Position numbers and translations under genes: made by a program | DNA from: DATMNR01 sp963702765 | GTDB lineage: Bacteria; Chloroflexota; Ktedonobacteria; Ktedonobacterales; Ktedonobacteraceae | Assembly (NCBI GenBank): GCA_963702765.1 | Contig: CAVPEB010000001.1 | Span: 1-64,000 of the forward strand | Reading direction: 5' to 3' | Length of the DNA stretch: 64,000 nucleotides | Shown here: piece after piece, positions 39,842-48,864 of the stretch | Layout: each line of letters opens with the position of its first letter | Numbering within the stretch: position 1 is the first letter of the stretch | Notes under the pieces: generated by a model | What the model saw: only the letters and a program-made list of their open reading frames with translations | Told to the model about the DNA's origin: nothing | The model's database searches: none

Positions 39842-40806
39842 AGAGGTTCGTTTACTCCTTGCTGATCAGGCACTGTCACTTGCCAGTGCAATTGGCGACG
39901 TGGTATGCGTTTCAACAACCCACGCGTCTTCTCCCAAACACGCGCCGGATTCTCATTATTACGCCAATAATAATAACACCCCAGTTCATCTGGTTCTATA
40001 GTGAGCAACTGACAAAAAGCCTGTTCAAGCTCCATTTCATTGATTTCATCAAGATTGAAATTTTGTAGCCAGAGTTGGCTACGTTTATTGTACAGGCGTG
40101 TTGTCTCGACAACACTCCTACCCCACCTCTCTATAACAGCAACGTCTTCATCAAGCAAATTCCAGAAAAGATGGCAACCAACCGTATCAAGGTACGGGAG
40201 CTGGGCTAGATCCTCAACCTGAGCCAGGTCTTGAGGCAATAAAACGACAGTTGTTTTTAAATGCTCATCAACTCGTTTGACACAGGCACATATTTCACCA
40301 AGGAAATCAATCATCGAACGTTTACGGAAACGCTCAAGATCAGTGACATCAGGACACAAAGCTCGACATACTGAACAGAAACAGGTGACATCCAGACTAC
40401 GCGGTTCGTCAATCAAAATTCCATTAATCGGATACTTTGTCAGGTAGCGCTCAATTTCTTTAAAAAGCCAGCGACGAAACGATTGATGATTAAAACACGA
40501 GATTTCGTGATGACGCCCATGGCGATCCATTACACGTGATTGCGGATGGCGAAACGTATACCAACTCGGCATCAGTGTCGGCCCTGCAAAAAGATTGCCA
40601 TAACGCCCAAGACTTAAATGTATTTTTAAACCTGCATCCTGCACCAGACGCATCCCGCGTTCCAGGTCCCTGGGCCAGCGCTGTTCTTCTTGTTCATGTA
40701 TTGCATAGACAATACTTCCTGCGCCTGCTGAACGAATCTGGTCGAAATCACGTTTTGCTACATCGGGATGCAGTAATGGGTGGAAATAAGCGATTGTAAT
40801 ATCCAT
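39838..40806 (-). CDS. putative glycoside-hydrolase-like TIM-barrel protein
   Basis: About 322 residues from ATG 40806. Pattern: ITIAYFHPLLHPDVAKRDFD, then SIVYAIHEQE, KIHLSLGRYG, a barrel strand with GILIDEPRSLDVTCFCSVC (acidic pair plus Cys cluster), TTVVLLPQDL, TVGCHLFW and CYYYWRNNENPARVW. It resembles the glycoside-hydrolase-like barrels annotated near fucosidases. The DEP motif could be the catalytic acidic site. It is coupled to the LmbE deacetylase, so both may act on one amino-sugar glycan or glycolipid. Confidence 0.65.
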   Translation of the reverse strand: MDITIAYFHPLLHPDVAKRDFDQIRSAGAGSIVYAIHEQEEQRWPRDLERGMRLVQDAGLKIHLSLGRYGNLFAGPTLMPSWYTFRHPQSRVMDRHGRHHEISCFNHQSFRRWLFKEIERYLTKYPINGILIDEPRSLDVTCFCSVCRALCPDVTDLERFRKRSMIDFLGEICACVKRVDEHLKTTVVLLPQDLAQVEDLAQLPYLDTVGCHLFWNLLDEDVAVIERWGRSVVETTRLYNKRSQLWLQNFNLDEINEMELEQAFCQLLTIEPDELGCYYYWRNNENPARVWEKTRGLLKRIPRRQLHWQVTVPDQQGVNEPL

Positions 40807-40975
40807 GAAACCTACCACAAGAGAGATGAAGAGCAATACAGGTGAAAAGGATAAAAAACAAATCTACCTGCATTGAGGAGAGTATAGCATACACAAGAAC
40901 ATATGCTCAATGTCCAGTAAATATGGGCTATTGATCTCAATTTTCCTGCCTAATCTTGACAAGGACCTAATTTCT

Positions 40976-41908
40976 ATGCACAATGCACGCATGAGTCACG
41001 CACAACGAGCACAAACTTCTAGAGATATTTGCTTTGTTCGCGCGTATGCAAAAATCAATCTCACACTCGATGTCCTGGGTAAAAGAAGTGATGGATATCA
41101 TGACCTTGCAACAGTGATGCAAACTGTTGATCTTCACGATACCCTCTGTCTCTCGACTACTAATGACAATCAAGTGCAGATTGCATGCACAATACCCGAG
41201 CTAAGCAATGACAACAACCTGGCTGCACGAGCTGTACACCTGGTACGCCAACATATTAACAGCAGGCAAGGAGTTTTGATCGAGTTGCACAAACGTATTC
41301 CGATGGCAGCCGGATTAGGAGGGGGAAGTAGCGACGCTGCTGCTGTTCTGCTTGCACTGCAGCGTTGGTGGCAACTACAATTATCTCCAACAGACTTGCT
41401 TGAGATGGCAAGTTCGTTAGGTTCGGATGTTCCCTTTTTCATAACCGGAGGCCTTGCACTTTGTGAGGGTCGAGGCGAAAGAGTAACCGCTCTTTCTTCA
41501 AACTGGCCCAGGACAATGAGCTGGTTACTTTTACTCAAACCGGCAATCAGTGTTTCGACTGCGGCAGTTTTTCGGAATTTGCCCGTAAGCGACTACACCG
41601 ATGGTTTGCATAGTCGAGCAGTTTGTGCTGCATTACTTGCAGGCAAAGTTCCCGAGTTAGAGGATCTGCATAATAGCTTTGAGCGAAGTGTGCTGGAAAC
41701 CTATCCAGAAGTAGCTCTTTCGAGAGAGAGCCTGTTGAAGGCTGGAGCTTCGATTGTGAGACTTTCTGGAACAGGGCCGACGTTATTCGCGCCGTTTTCA
41801 GATCTTACTGAGGCTCAAAAGGTGCAGAAACAACTGCAAACGCAGGGATATGAAGTGTACCTGTCGCGTGCAATACATCCCAATGATGGGATTGTAAGTG
41901 TTTATTAG
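40976..41908 (+). CDS. ispE: 4-diphosphocytidyl-2-C-methyl-D-erythritol kinase
   Basis: The GHMP kinase of the MEP route to isoprenoid precursors. Motifs: AYAKINLTLDVLGKRSDGYHDL at the N-terminus, the ATP loop PMAAGLGGGSSDAAAVLLAL and the C-terminal RLSGTGPTLFAPF. Length of about 310 residues from ATG 40976 is slightly longer than average (about 285-300). The longer frame from 40910 lacks a good site. It is followed at 23 bp by a zinc-ribbon protein and then the glycosyltransferase cluster. It gives the precursor supply that the squalene-type gene at 56437 would use. Confidence 0.94.
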   Translation: MHNARMSHAQRAQTSRDICFVRAYAKINLTLDVLGKRSDGYHDLATVMQTVDLHDTLCLSTTNDNQVQIACTIPELSNDNNLAARAVHLVRQHINSRQGVLIELHKRIPMAAGLGGGSSDAAAVLLALQRWWQLQLSPTDLLEMASSLGSDVPFFITGGLALCEGRGERVTALSSNWPRTMSWLLLLKPAISVSTAAVFRNLPVSDYTDGLHSRAVCAALLAGKVPELEDLHNSFERSVLETYPEVALSRESLLKAGASIVRLSGTGPTLFAPFSDLTEAQKVQKQLQTQGYEVYLSRAIHPNDGIVSVY

Positions 41909-41930
41909 AATGTTAGGAGACGACTTCACC

Positions 41931-42089
41931 ATGGCCGATCAATACTATTGTGTCAAATGCAAAACAAAAAGAGAGATGAAGGATCCGCAGAGAGTCACCA
42001 TGAAGAATGGCAAACCTGCGCTCAAAGGTCAATGCTCTGTCTGTGGAACGACCATTAACACCATTCTAAGTTCTGAGAAAAAAGCATAG
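41931..42089 (+). CDS. small zinc-ribbon protein (DUF5679-like)
   Basis: A 52-residue protein starting MADQYYCVKCKTKREMK with two C-x-x-C pairs (CVKC and CSVC) that should bind one zinc. ATG 41931 has TTAGGAG upstream. The family is common in Chloroflexota and Actinobacteria and has no known function. It sits directly behind ispE. Confidence 0.8.
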   Translation: MADQYYCVKCKTKREMKDPQRVTMKNGKPALKGQCSVCGTTINTILSSEKKA

Positions 42090-42109
42090 CCTCAAGTATA
42101 GCAGAAGGT

Positions 42110-42665
42110 GTCGGTGTATCGTGCATGCCGCCGATACACCGACCCTTCTCTATGGCTAGGCAGAAATTCGCACAAAAATTGCGCCCACCTGGGGAGACGA
42201 TCCTTTTGCAGGGCGCATTGAATTGCTCTCCTATTAGATGAAAAGGCCACACTTTGAAACTTCTCCTCCGCTCCTTCATGCTGTTGGCGCACCACAGGAT
42301 AGGCTTTCTGCGTGGATGCTAAAACTACATCATTGACAATGCCTATTCCAGTTCGTATTATGCTTACTGGCAGCGAACATGAACGCCCGATGTTGGAGGA
42401 TATGGCCAGGAACATGCAATCACGCACTGTTCTGGTAACTGACGCTACTATAGGCCAATTGGCCGCATTACAAGCAAAGGCCTTGTTGGTCTTGAGTGTT
42501 GATAGCGGGCCACTCCATTTAGCAGTATCACAAGGGACACCTACTATTCAACTATTCGGGCCGACTGACCCGAACATTTTTGCCCCATGGGGCAAAAATG
42601 TTCGGCATGTGGTACTGGCATCAACGAATCGCTGTTTTTCATGTGAGAGTATCCCTTGTGGATGA
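42110..42665 (+). pseudogene. GT9-family glycosyltransferase remnant
   Basis: The + frame from 42312 carries the C-terminal half of an ADP-heptose:LPS heptosyltransferase-like protein: RIMLTGSEHERPMLEDMA, then LLVLSVDSGPLHLAVSQGTP and TIQLFGPTDPNIFAPWG. The N-terminal half is missing. Only scattered pieces (APTWGDDPFAGRIELL in another frame near 42185) precede it. The end stops early at CESIPCG. An intact paralogue follows from 42788. A 36-bp perfect palindrome lies within the coding part. Confidence 0.75.
42570..42605. repeat. 36-bp perfect palindrome inside the GT9 remnant
   Basis: An 18-nt arm (CCGAACATTTTTGCCCCA) is followed directly by its exact complement with no spacer, at 42570-42605. 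It overlaps the coding stretch PTDPNIFAPWGKNVR, which is normal GT9 sequence, so the symmetry arises within a conserved protein motif. Confidence 0.8.
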
Positions 42666-42787
42666 TTGGATTTCTCTCCACAGAAAGTAGCTGAGCATCC
42701 CTGTCTTCGTCTTATTACTGAGCAGCAGGTTTGAGCGGCTGTTGATAGATTACTGCCGTTCTTAACAAGAAATCTTCCAATGGAACA

Positions 42788-44092
42788 ATGAATAAGGCAC
42801 AGAAAATACAACAAATAGCACAAACAAACAAACAATTGCATCGTCTCGATGACTATGGTTATCCTCTGCCACCAAATTCACGACAAAGGTTGCGTAAGAC
42901 AACAATACGGGCGAGTAAAAGCTTTCTGAATATCTGTCTGTATTTCATAATGAGTATTGTAGGTGGCCTATTCTGGCTGGGAAGAATTGGAAAGCACTAT
43001 CCTCCACTCACACTGCACAAGAAATATCCGAGACGTATTTTGGTGATACGTCTTGATCTTATTGGAGATCTTGTGCTCTCTATGACCACAGTACGCGCTC
43101 TAAAACAAACATATCCAGATGCTGCGATTGATCTACTTGCACTACCAACCAGCGCCAACGTCGTTACGGGCGATCCTGATCTAAACGAAATTATCACATA
43201 TGACCCAAATGTCTGGCGCCGACCCAAGGCTTTGATACACCCCAAAAACTGGAGAAATGCATATAACGTATTGAGATATCTCCATGCACGCGAGTACGAT
43301 ATTGCGGTCAGCGTCTTTGGCAGATGGGCTGGTATACTGGCTACATTTAGTGGCGCGAAACGACGAGTCGGCTTCGGCTATGAAAGCTACCCCGGCTTGA
43401 TGACCGATAACGTACGAGGTCACCATTGGAGATCAGGAGACCACAAACACGAAGTAGATTACTGTCTAGAATTGGCAAAGACTGCCGGAGCAATTATTGG
43501 TATGACAGACCGTATTCCACGTTTGTATGTTGATGCACAGGCTCAGCTACAACTTGAACAACTTTTAGAACGTGAAGGGATAGTTCCGCATAAGCTTGTC
43601 ATTGCCTGTCACATTAGCTCGAATAATGGACACTCAAAACGCTGGCCGGTACCATACTGGGCAATATTGATCGACAAACTGATTCGCGAACAAAATGCTC
43701 AAGTCATACTAACTGGAGCGCCAGGTGATACACCTCTCATCGAATGCGTCACACGCCAGATGCAAGAGCAGGCATTCAATCTAGCCGGAAAAACTAGCCT
43801 ACCCCAGTTGGTCGCACTCCTGAAGCGAGCAAACCTGGTTATTAGTGGTGATAGCGGCCCTATGCACATTGCTGCTGCTGTTGGAACACAGCTCATAGCA
43901 ATACATGGTCCTACAGACCCCGCTTTATCTGGCCCGGTAAGCCCGACTGCCATAGTACTGCGTAGTGAAATTTGGTGCAGTCCATGCTACAATGCAAAGG
44001 ACAGTGCTGATTGTCGTTTCTTTACAACACAATGCATGAAAAACATTTTACCGTCACAGGTATACAAAATCGCACAAGAGAAATTGATATGA
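42788..44092 (+). CDS. GT9-family glycosyltransferase (heptosyltransferase-like)
   Basis: A 434-residue GT-B enzyme. An N-terminal extension includes one hydrophobic helix (about 46-65), followed by the donor/acceptor domain start RRILVIRLDLIGDLVLSMTT. The C-terminal domain has VIACHISSNNGHSKRWPVPYW, VILTGAPGD and LVISGDSGPMHIAAAVGTQL. The family transfers ADP-heptose or related sugars; in bacteria without LPS the acceptor is unknown, perhaps a wall glycan or glycolipid. Its stop overlaps the next gene's start (ATGA at 44089-44092). Confidence 0.88.
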   Translation: MNKAQKIQQIAQTNKQLHRLDDYGYPLPPNSRQRLRKTTIRASKSFLNICLYFIMSIVGGLFWLGRIGKHYPPLTLHKKYPRRILVIRLDLIGDLVLSMTTVRALKQTYPDAAIDLLALPTSANVVTGDPDLNEIITYDPNVWRRPKALIHPKNWRNAYNVLRYLHAREYDIAVSVFGRWAGILATFSGAKRRVGFGYESYPGLMTDNVRGHHWRSGDHKHEVDYCLELAKTAGAIIGMTDRIPRLYVDAQAQLQLEQLLEREGIVPHKLVIACHISSNNGHSKRWPVPYWAILIDKLIREQNAQVILTGAPGDTPLIECVTRQMQEQAFNLAGKTSLPQLVALLKRANLVISGDSGPMHIAAAVGTQLIAIHGPTDPALSGPVSPTAIVLRSEIWCSPCYNAKDSADCRFFTTQCMKNILPSQVYKIAQEKLI

Positions 44093-44913
44093 GCGATATT
44101 CTACAAACCCTGAAAAGTCCACCTCTAGAAGCAGCTATCGAAGCTAATTTCAGCGCAGAGATGGCAAATCTCAGCTATGGGCTTCCTCAGGGAGAATTAC
44201 ACAAAACATCAGAATTGTTCTGGATGTATACAGGAGCTCGCGGCCCAAATGCAGTGCTTTGTTCTCGATTTGTCAATGACGAACCAGATTACATTGAAGC
44301 AAAAATCGAAGAAATGATCGCTTTTTTCAAAACACGTAACATTGATTTTAGTTGGACCACAGGTCCTTCAACTCGACCCGCAGAACTTGGGCAGATGCTT
44401 GAGGCACATGGCTTTGTTTACAGTGACAGTACGACAGGAATGGCTATAGATCTGCTATCTCTGAACGAAAATGTCTTTACAAATGCAAACCTCGCCATCA
44501 TTGAGATTGAAGATCTGGAGACATTGAAGATTTTGCGTTCCATCGAAATTTCAGGTTTTGGAACATCTGAGAACGCTGCTCAAAACTACTATGACTCCTA
44601 TGCTTACTCGGGATTCGGCAATGGAACGTCGTGGCACCATTATATTGGGTGGCTGCATAGAGAACCTGTCGCTATTGCTTCTCTGCTCTTACATGCAGGC
44701 GTGGCGGGTATTTATGGTGTTGCAACCATACCCCAGAGTAGGCGTCAGGGAGTAGCTGCTGCTATGACGCTGAATGCGCTGCACGAGGCACGCAAGCTGG
44801 GTTATCGTATTGCAATACTCTCGCCAACTGAAATGAGTAACGCACTTTACCAAAGGATTGGCTTCCAGGAATATTGTAAGTTACTACACTATGACTGGTC
44901 AGCAGAAACATAA
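44089..44913 (+). CDS. GNAT-family acetyltransferase
   Basis: A 274-residue protein whose C-terminal half (about 150-274) holds a GNAT fold with the acetyl-CoA loop VATIPQSRRQGVAAAMT and the final strand NALYQRIGFQEYCKL. The N-terminal half resembles the degenerate GNAT-like extension seen in two-domain members (FLWSTGPSTRP-like region). It is translationally coupled to both flanking GT9 genes, which suggests it acetylates an amino sugar or a lipid-linked product of that cluster. Confidence 0.82.
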   Translation: MSDILQTLKSPPLEAAIEANFSAEMANLSYGLPQGELHKTSELFWMYTGARGPNAVLCSRFVNDEPDYIEAKIEEMIAFFKTRNIDFSWTTGPSTRPAELGQMLEAHGFVYSDSTTGMAIDLLSLNENVFTNANLAIIEIEDLETLKILRSIEISGFGTSENAAQNYYDSYAYSGFGNGTSWHHYIGWLHREPVAIASLLLHAGVAGIYGVATIPQSRRQGVAAAMTLNALHEARKLGYRIAILSPTEMSNALYQRIGFQEYCKLLHYDWSAET

Positions 44914-46207
44914 ATTAACACTTATGCATACGAAACATATTCATCTACCCCCAGATGCCCGTATACTTGTCGTGAAATTGGCGACAATTGGCGACTTGCT
45001 CCTGGCTACGCCAGCCCTTCGCGCCTTGCGCGAAACCTATCCACATGCGCGTCTCGACCTGCTTGTCACTCCTGCATCTGCCGGGTTACTCGATGATTGG
45101 GAGGTCATTGACCGTGTAATTGTTTTGGATAAATACCTCTTTGACTATCCACAACAGTTGCTGAAAAACCCTCGCAACCTGCTTCGACTCAAACCTCTCT
45201 GGCACAACTTGCACGATGGCGATTATGATGCAGTATTGCTCTTTCATCATCTGACCCTTTTTTATGGTCGACTGAAACACCAAATTCTTATGCGTGCTAC
45301 TGGAGCAAAATGGCGCATCGGTTTAGACAACGGTCATGGCTGGTTCCTCAATGTCCGTGTAAAAGATCAGGGATTTGGAGCTATGCATGAAGCAGACTAT
45401 AATCTAGCAGTAGCAAAAGCAGCAGGTGCAATCACAAACGATAAACGCCTGACTGTACCTATCAATGAAGAGGAATACCAGCAGGCACGACAATTACTTA
45501 ATGAAACAGAAGCAACCTGGAGCAACGTCGGTGATGTATCTCAAATACCCATTCTGGATCAGGAAAGCGTTGAGCATACCCCTACCAGGCACTATGTCTC
45601 AGATGATACCAAATACCCGTTTACCCAACGGCCAATCATTGCTATGCATCCAGGTAGTGGGGGTTACAGCGCAGCTCGTAGATGGTCTCCAGAACATTTT
45701 GCGCAACTGGCCGATACACTCTTCCGAGATACTGGTGGTCAATTGATACTTTTGGGTGGTCCGGAAGAGACGGAACTACACCAACAAATTTTTGAACTCA
45801 TGCAGTCTGAGATGTCAGTGCGCAGTTTTGCTGGCAAAGGTAACATTCGTGTTGCAGCAGCTATTCTGAAACAAGCAGACCTTTTTATTGGCAACGACTC
45901 AGGGCTTATGCATCTGGCTACAGCTGTAGGCACGCCAACTATTGCTATTTTTGGTCTAACTAACTCTGATGCCTGGGGACCGTATACAGGTGGCCAGCCA
46001 ATCCAGCAGGCAGTCGTTGTAAAAATGGATTTGCCTTGCATGCCTTGTTTCTACCGTGGTCACGATCTGGGTACGCCAGAGGGCTGCATGACTCGCGATT
46101 GCCTGGCTTTGCTAGACGTCGATCCTGTAGCAACGGCTGCACGAAGATTGTTGCGTCGATCGGAGAACAAACGTCACCTCGTAAAAGAAATAACAAAAAG
46201 GGATTGA
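44891..46207 (+). CDS. GT9-family glycosyltransferase (heptosyltransferase-like)
   Basis: About 438 residues from ATG 44891, overlapping the GNAT gene by 23 bp; ATG 44924 is an alternative. It has ARILVVKLATIGDLLLATPA at the N-terminus, IAMHPGSGGYSAARRWSPEH, LILLGGPEE and LFIGNDSGLMHLATAVGTPT in the C-terminal domain, and a late Cys pair (LPCMPCFYRG). Same family as the gene at 42788 but only distantly similar, so the pair likely acts on different acceptors. Confidence 0.88.
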   Translation: MTGQQKHKLTLMHTKHIHLPPDARILVVKLATIGDLLLATPALRALRETYPHARLDLLVTPASAGLLDDWEVIDRVIVLDKYLFDYPQQLLKNPRNLLRLKPLWHNLHDGDYDAVLLFHHLTLFYGRLKHQILMRATGAKWRIGLDNGHGWFLNVRVKDQGFGAMHEADYNLAVAKAAGAITNDKRLTVPINEEEYQQARQLLNETEATWSNVGDVSQIPILDQESVEHTPTRHYVSDDTKYPFTQRPIIAMHPGSGGYSAARRWSPEHFAQLADTLFRDTGGQLILLGGPEETELHQQIFELMQSEMSVRSFAGKGNIRVAAAILKQADLFIGNDSGLMHLATAVGTPTIAIFGLTNSDAWGPYTGGQPIQQAVVVKMDLPCMPCFYRGHDLGTPEGCMTRDCLALLDVDPVATAARRLLRRSENKRHLVKEITKRD

Positions 46208-46208
46208 T

Positions 46209-47216
46209 ATGAGTAAAACGACCTATACACCCCCTACGGATAAGCTACTCACTTTTGGTAAAGCCGAAGCGGTAGACTGGGATCAATGGCCCAACTACCT
46301 TGAACTTGGTCTTAGCCTGGAACATGTTCCAGAACTGATTCGCATGGCAACAGACCTTGAACTCCGAGGTCGTGAATCAATAGAAGGCGAAGAAGAGGAT
46401 CCCGAATTTTGGGCACCTGTACACGCACTGCGAGCGTTAGGTCAACTTCGGGCTGAAGATGCCGCTGAGACTCTGGTCAACATGTTTATAGAAACAAAAG
46501 AAGACTACTGGATACAAGAAGAATTACCTCAAATATACGCTTTGATTGGTCCAGCCATTATTCCTGCACTTACAGCATTCCTGACCGATTCGACTCATGA
46601 CCAATATTCTCGTGGAAATGCTGCAGAAAGCCTGGCAGAAATAGGTAAAAGGTATCCTGAGACTCGTTTAGAATGTATCTCAGCTATCAGCAAACAATTA
46701 GAGTTGTTTGAAGAAAACGATTATGAACTCAACGCTTTTCTCATCATTAGTTTAACTGATCTCAAGGCTATAGAGACCCTTCCTATAATTGAACGCGCTT
46801 TTGAAGCAGATAGGGTTGATGATATTATTGTAGATCTAGATGATGTGCTCGTAGACTTTGGTTTGAAAGAGCGTGAAGAAATCCCCGACTCTATCACATT
46901 TGGCAATTTTTTTGAAAATCTCGAGAGGCGCGGCTCCCCTATAAACCCGGATCAAATACAAATCGTATCATCGGACATACCTGATACCACACCTCAAATA
47001 CAGAAGGCGCGACCCTCCACTTATGCAACAACTGGTAATGTAATAAAATTTTCAGGTAAGAGAGCTCACAAAGAAAAAAGCCAAGAAAAAGAGGTAATAG
47101 TAGCGCCTCAAACTGTCAGCTGTCCCTTTCGCCCGTTTCACTGGTCTGGTGAAGTTGCCAATCTCAACTTCGGGCAATTCTCGTTTGATGATCTCAATCA
47201 TCGCACGTATCCCTAA
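46209..47216 (+). CDS. HEAT-repeat-like (DUF1186-like) protein, unusual C-terminus
   Basis: A 335-residue protein beginning one base after the upstream GT9 stop region. Residues about 25-215 form helical repeats (LEHVPELIRMATDLELR, VHALRALGQLRAEDAAETLV, AAESLAEIG), as in HEAT/DUF1186 proteins. From about residue 280 the frame runs antisense through the 3' end of the radical SAM gene, giving 165 bp of convergent overlap. This tail is probably not ancestral. No enzymatic role is evident; HEAT proteins act as scaffolds. Confidence 0.7.
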   Translation: MSKTTYTPPTDKLLTFGKAEAVDWDQWPNYLELGLSLEHVPELIRMATDLELRGRESIEGEEEDPEFWAPVHALRALGQLRAEDAAETLVNMFIETKEDYWIQEELPQIYALIGPAIIPALTAFLTDSTHDQYSRGNAAESLAEIGKRYPETRLECISAISKQLELFEENDYELNAFLIISLTDLKAIETLPIIERAFEADRVDDIIVDLDDVLVDFGLKEREEIPDSITFGNFFENLERRGSPINPDQIQIVSSDIPDTTPQIQKARPSTYATTGNVIKFSGKRAHKEKSQEKEVIVAPQTVSCPFRPFHWSGEVANLNFGQFSFDDLNHRTYP

Positions 47217-48376
47217 CGCTCTGCCCATCGAATCAAGCGCTGGCATGCGTGGCAATAATACTTCCGGGTCAATATTTAGATTACGCAGTTGGATCAGCCG
47301 CAAATCTGTTTCTTTCACAAAAGAGAGCAGAGCCTCGACTTCACGTTCGCGATCAATCATGCCTGGGAAACTGAGCAGGTTGATTGAGCTATATACACCT
47401 GCATCACGTGCTCGTTTCAGCGATTCTTTGACATCCTCAAACGTATAACCAATGGGACGATAATAGGCATTATAGGTTTCTGTATGTCCAGAGATAGTGC
47501 TTGCACGGATGGTATCGAGTCCTGCATTGTACAGCCGCTGCAGCCAACTCGGATTGCTTGCATTCGTATTGATATTGATAACACCTTTATCAGTCTGTGT
47601 CCGCATGCCTTTTATTGCTTGTTCAATGCGGCGCCACTGCAATAACGGCTCTCCTTCGCATCCTTGCCCAAAACTTACAATTGCATCTTCGGCCTGTTCC
47701 AGGTGAGGTATTGCCACTTCTAAAATCTCCCCAACAGTTGGGATGAAAGTCAGGCGATCTTGTGGTGAGATCAAGTCCTCTTCTTCCTGCTTAGAGATGC
47801 ATCCAATGCAGCGCGCATTGCATCCTGGAGAGACAGCTATTGCCATCTCCCAGCGGCCGAAAAACAGATTACTGGCTGTTGGACACGAGTAGTCAAGTGC
47901 GCAATGGGCGTGTTGAGCCACAATGCGATTTTCAGGCAATTCGGATTGCTTCTTACGCACTAACCTATGCAGTGCGCGAGGGTTGAAAGCACGAGGATGC
48001 CATTTACATGGATCATCAGTTTGTATTGCTGCTACATACAAACGTCCATTCATTCCTGCAACAGCGCTATATCCAAAAAAGGTAAAGGTTCAGTGTTTGG
48101 TACTTTTTCGTATGCAGGAAGGAGTGTGCGGGTATATCCGATTGGTAGTAAGGCGGCTGCAGCCCAGCCGTGAGATGCGTCTAGTGCCTGCCGTACGCCG
48201 GAACGCTTCTCTCCTACCGCCAGCCGATCTGGCATCATCGAGAGTGTGACACCATCCGGCAACGGGATAAGATCGCTAAATTCGAGTATGTGATTATTGA
48301 AAGCCAGCGCATGTAAACGCGGCTCCTCGCGAATTTCTCCTTCTGGAGTACAGTATATAAGATAGGGAAAAGCCAT
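47052..48376 (-). pseudogene. radical SAM protein, frame broken in a T6 run
   Basis: The main frame (48053 to 47052) has the [4Fe-4S] motif CNARCIGC and barrel features (VSFGQGCEGEPLL, NINTNASNP, DTIRASTISGHTETY). The frame from 48376 to 48050 gives the N-terminal part of the same protein (GYTRTLLPAYEKVPNTEPLP). It joins at a T6 run near 48076-48081 on the minus strand; one more T would read straight into FGYSAVAGMNGRLYVAA. This is either a sequencing or slippage event. The last 24 residues (after RPVKRAKG) are hydrophobic and atypical. The substrate is unknown. Confidence 0.8.
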
Positions 48377-48420
48377 TCTAATCCTTTGTGTTGGAGTGCG
48401 CGCAATAGTTTGAACCGCTG

Positions 48421-48714
48421 CTAATGCACTGATGGTGGCGCAATCGGAATACGTGACCCAGTAGGACGTTCATCAACATAATCTTCTTCAAAGTATCTTG
48501 ACACTAGCGATGTTTGAGACTGGGTGGCTACACGTTGCTCGACTTCTCGTGTCACCTCGTAAACAAAGCTGAGTAATATATGTTCCCCTCGCATACTTTG
48601 GCATACATGGCGAATGCGTGGATGCTCTAACTCCATCCAAGCATTTATCATAGACTCAAGCGCAGACATATCGTCTCCACATTGTGTGCTATCAAAGCCT
48701 TTGTACCTATACAC
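48421..48714 (-). CDS. hypothetical protein
   Basis: A 97-residue acidic protein from GTG 48714 with GGATCAGGAC just upstream. The middle part reads HPRIRHVCQSMRGEHILLSF, then VYEVTREVEQRV, giving a mixed alpha/beta forecast. No family is recognised. It lies just upstream of the radical SAM gene on the same strand and may be its small partner. Confidence 0.5.
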   Translation of the reverse strand: MYRYKGFDSTQCGDDMSALESMINAWMELEHPRIRHVCQSMRGEHILLSFVYEVTREVEQRVATQSQTSLVSRYFEEDYVDERPTGSRIPIAPPSVH

Positions 48715-48864
48715 GTCCTGATCCTTTCAATCTGGAAACACAATTGAGCTCTGCTGATCAATCTTTCCATTCTGAATGTGACGTATTGTATCATTACAGC
48801 ACAATATTTACCATAGAAACGATCCTGATTCACAACTCTGCAAGTGAAATGGAGGTATCCACCA

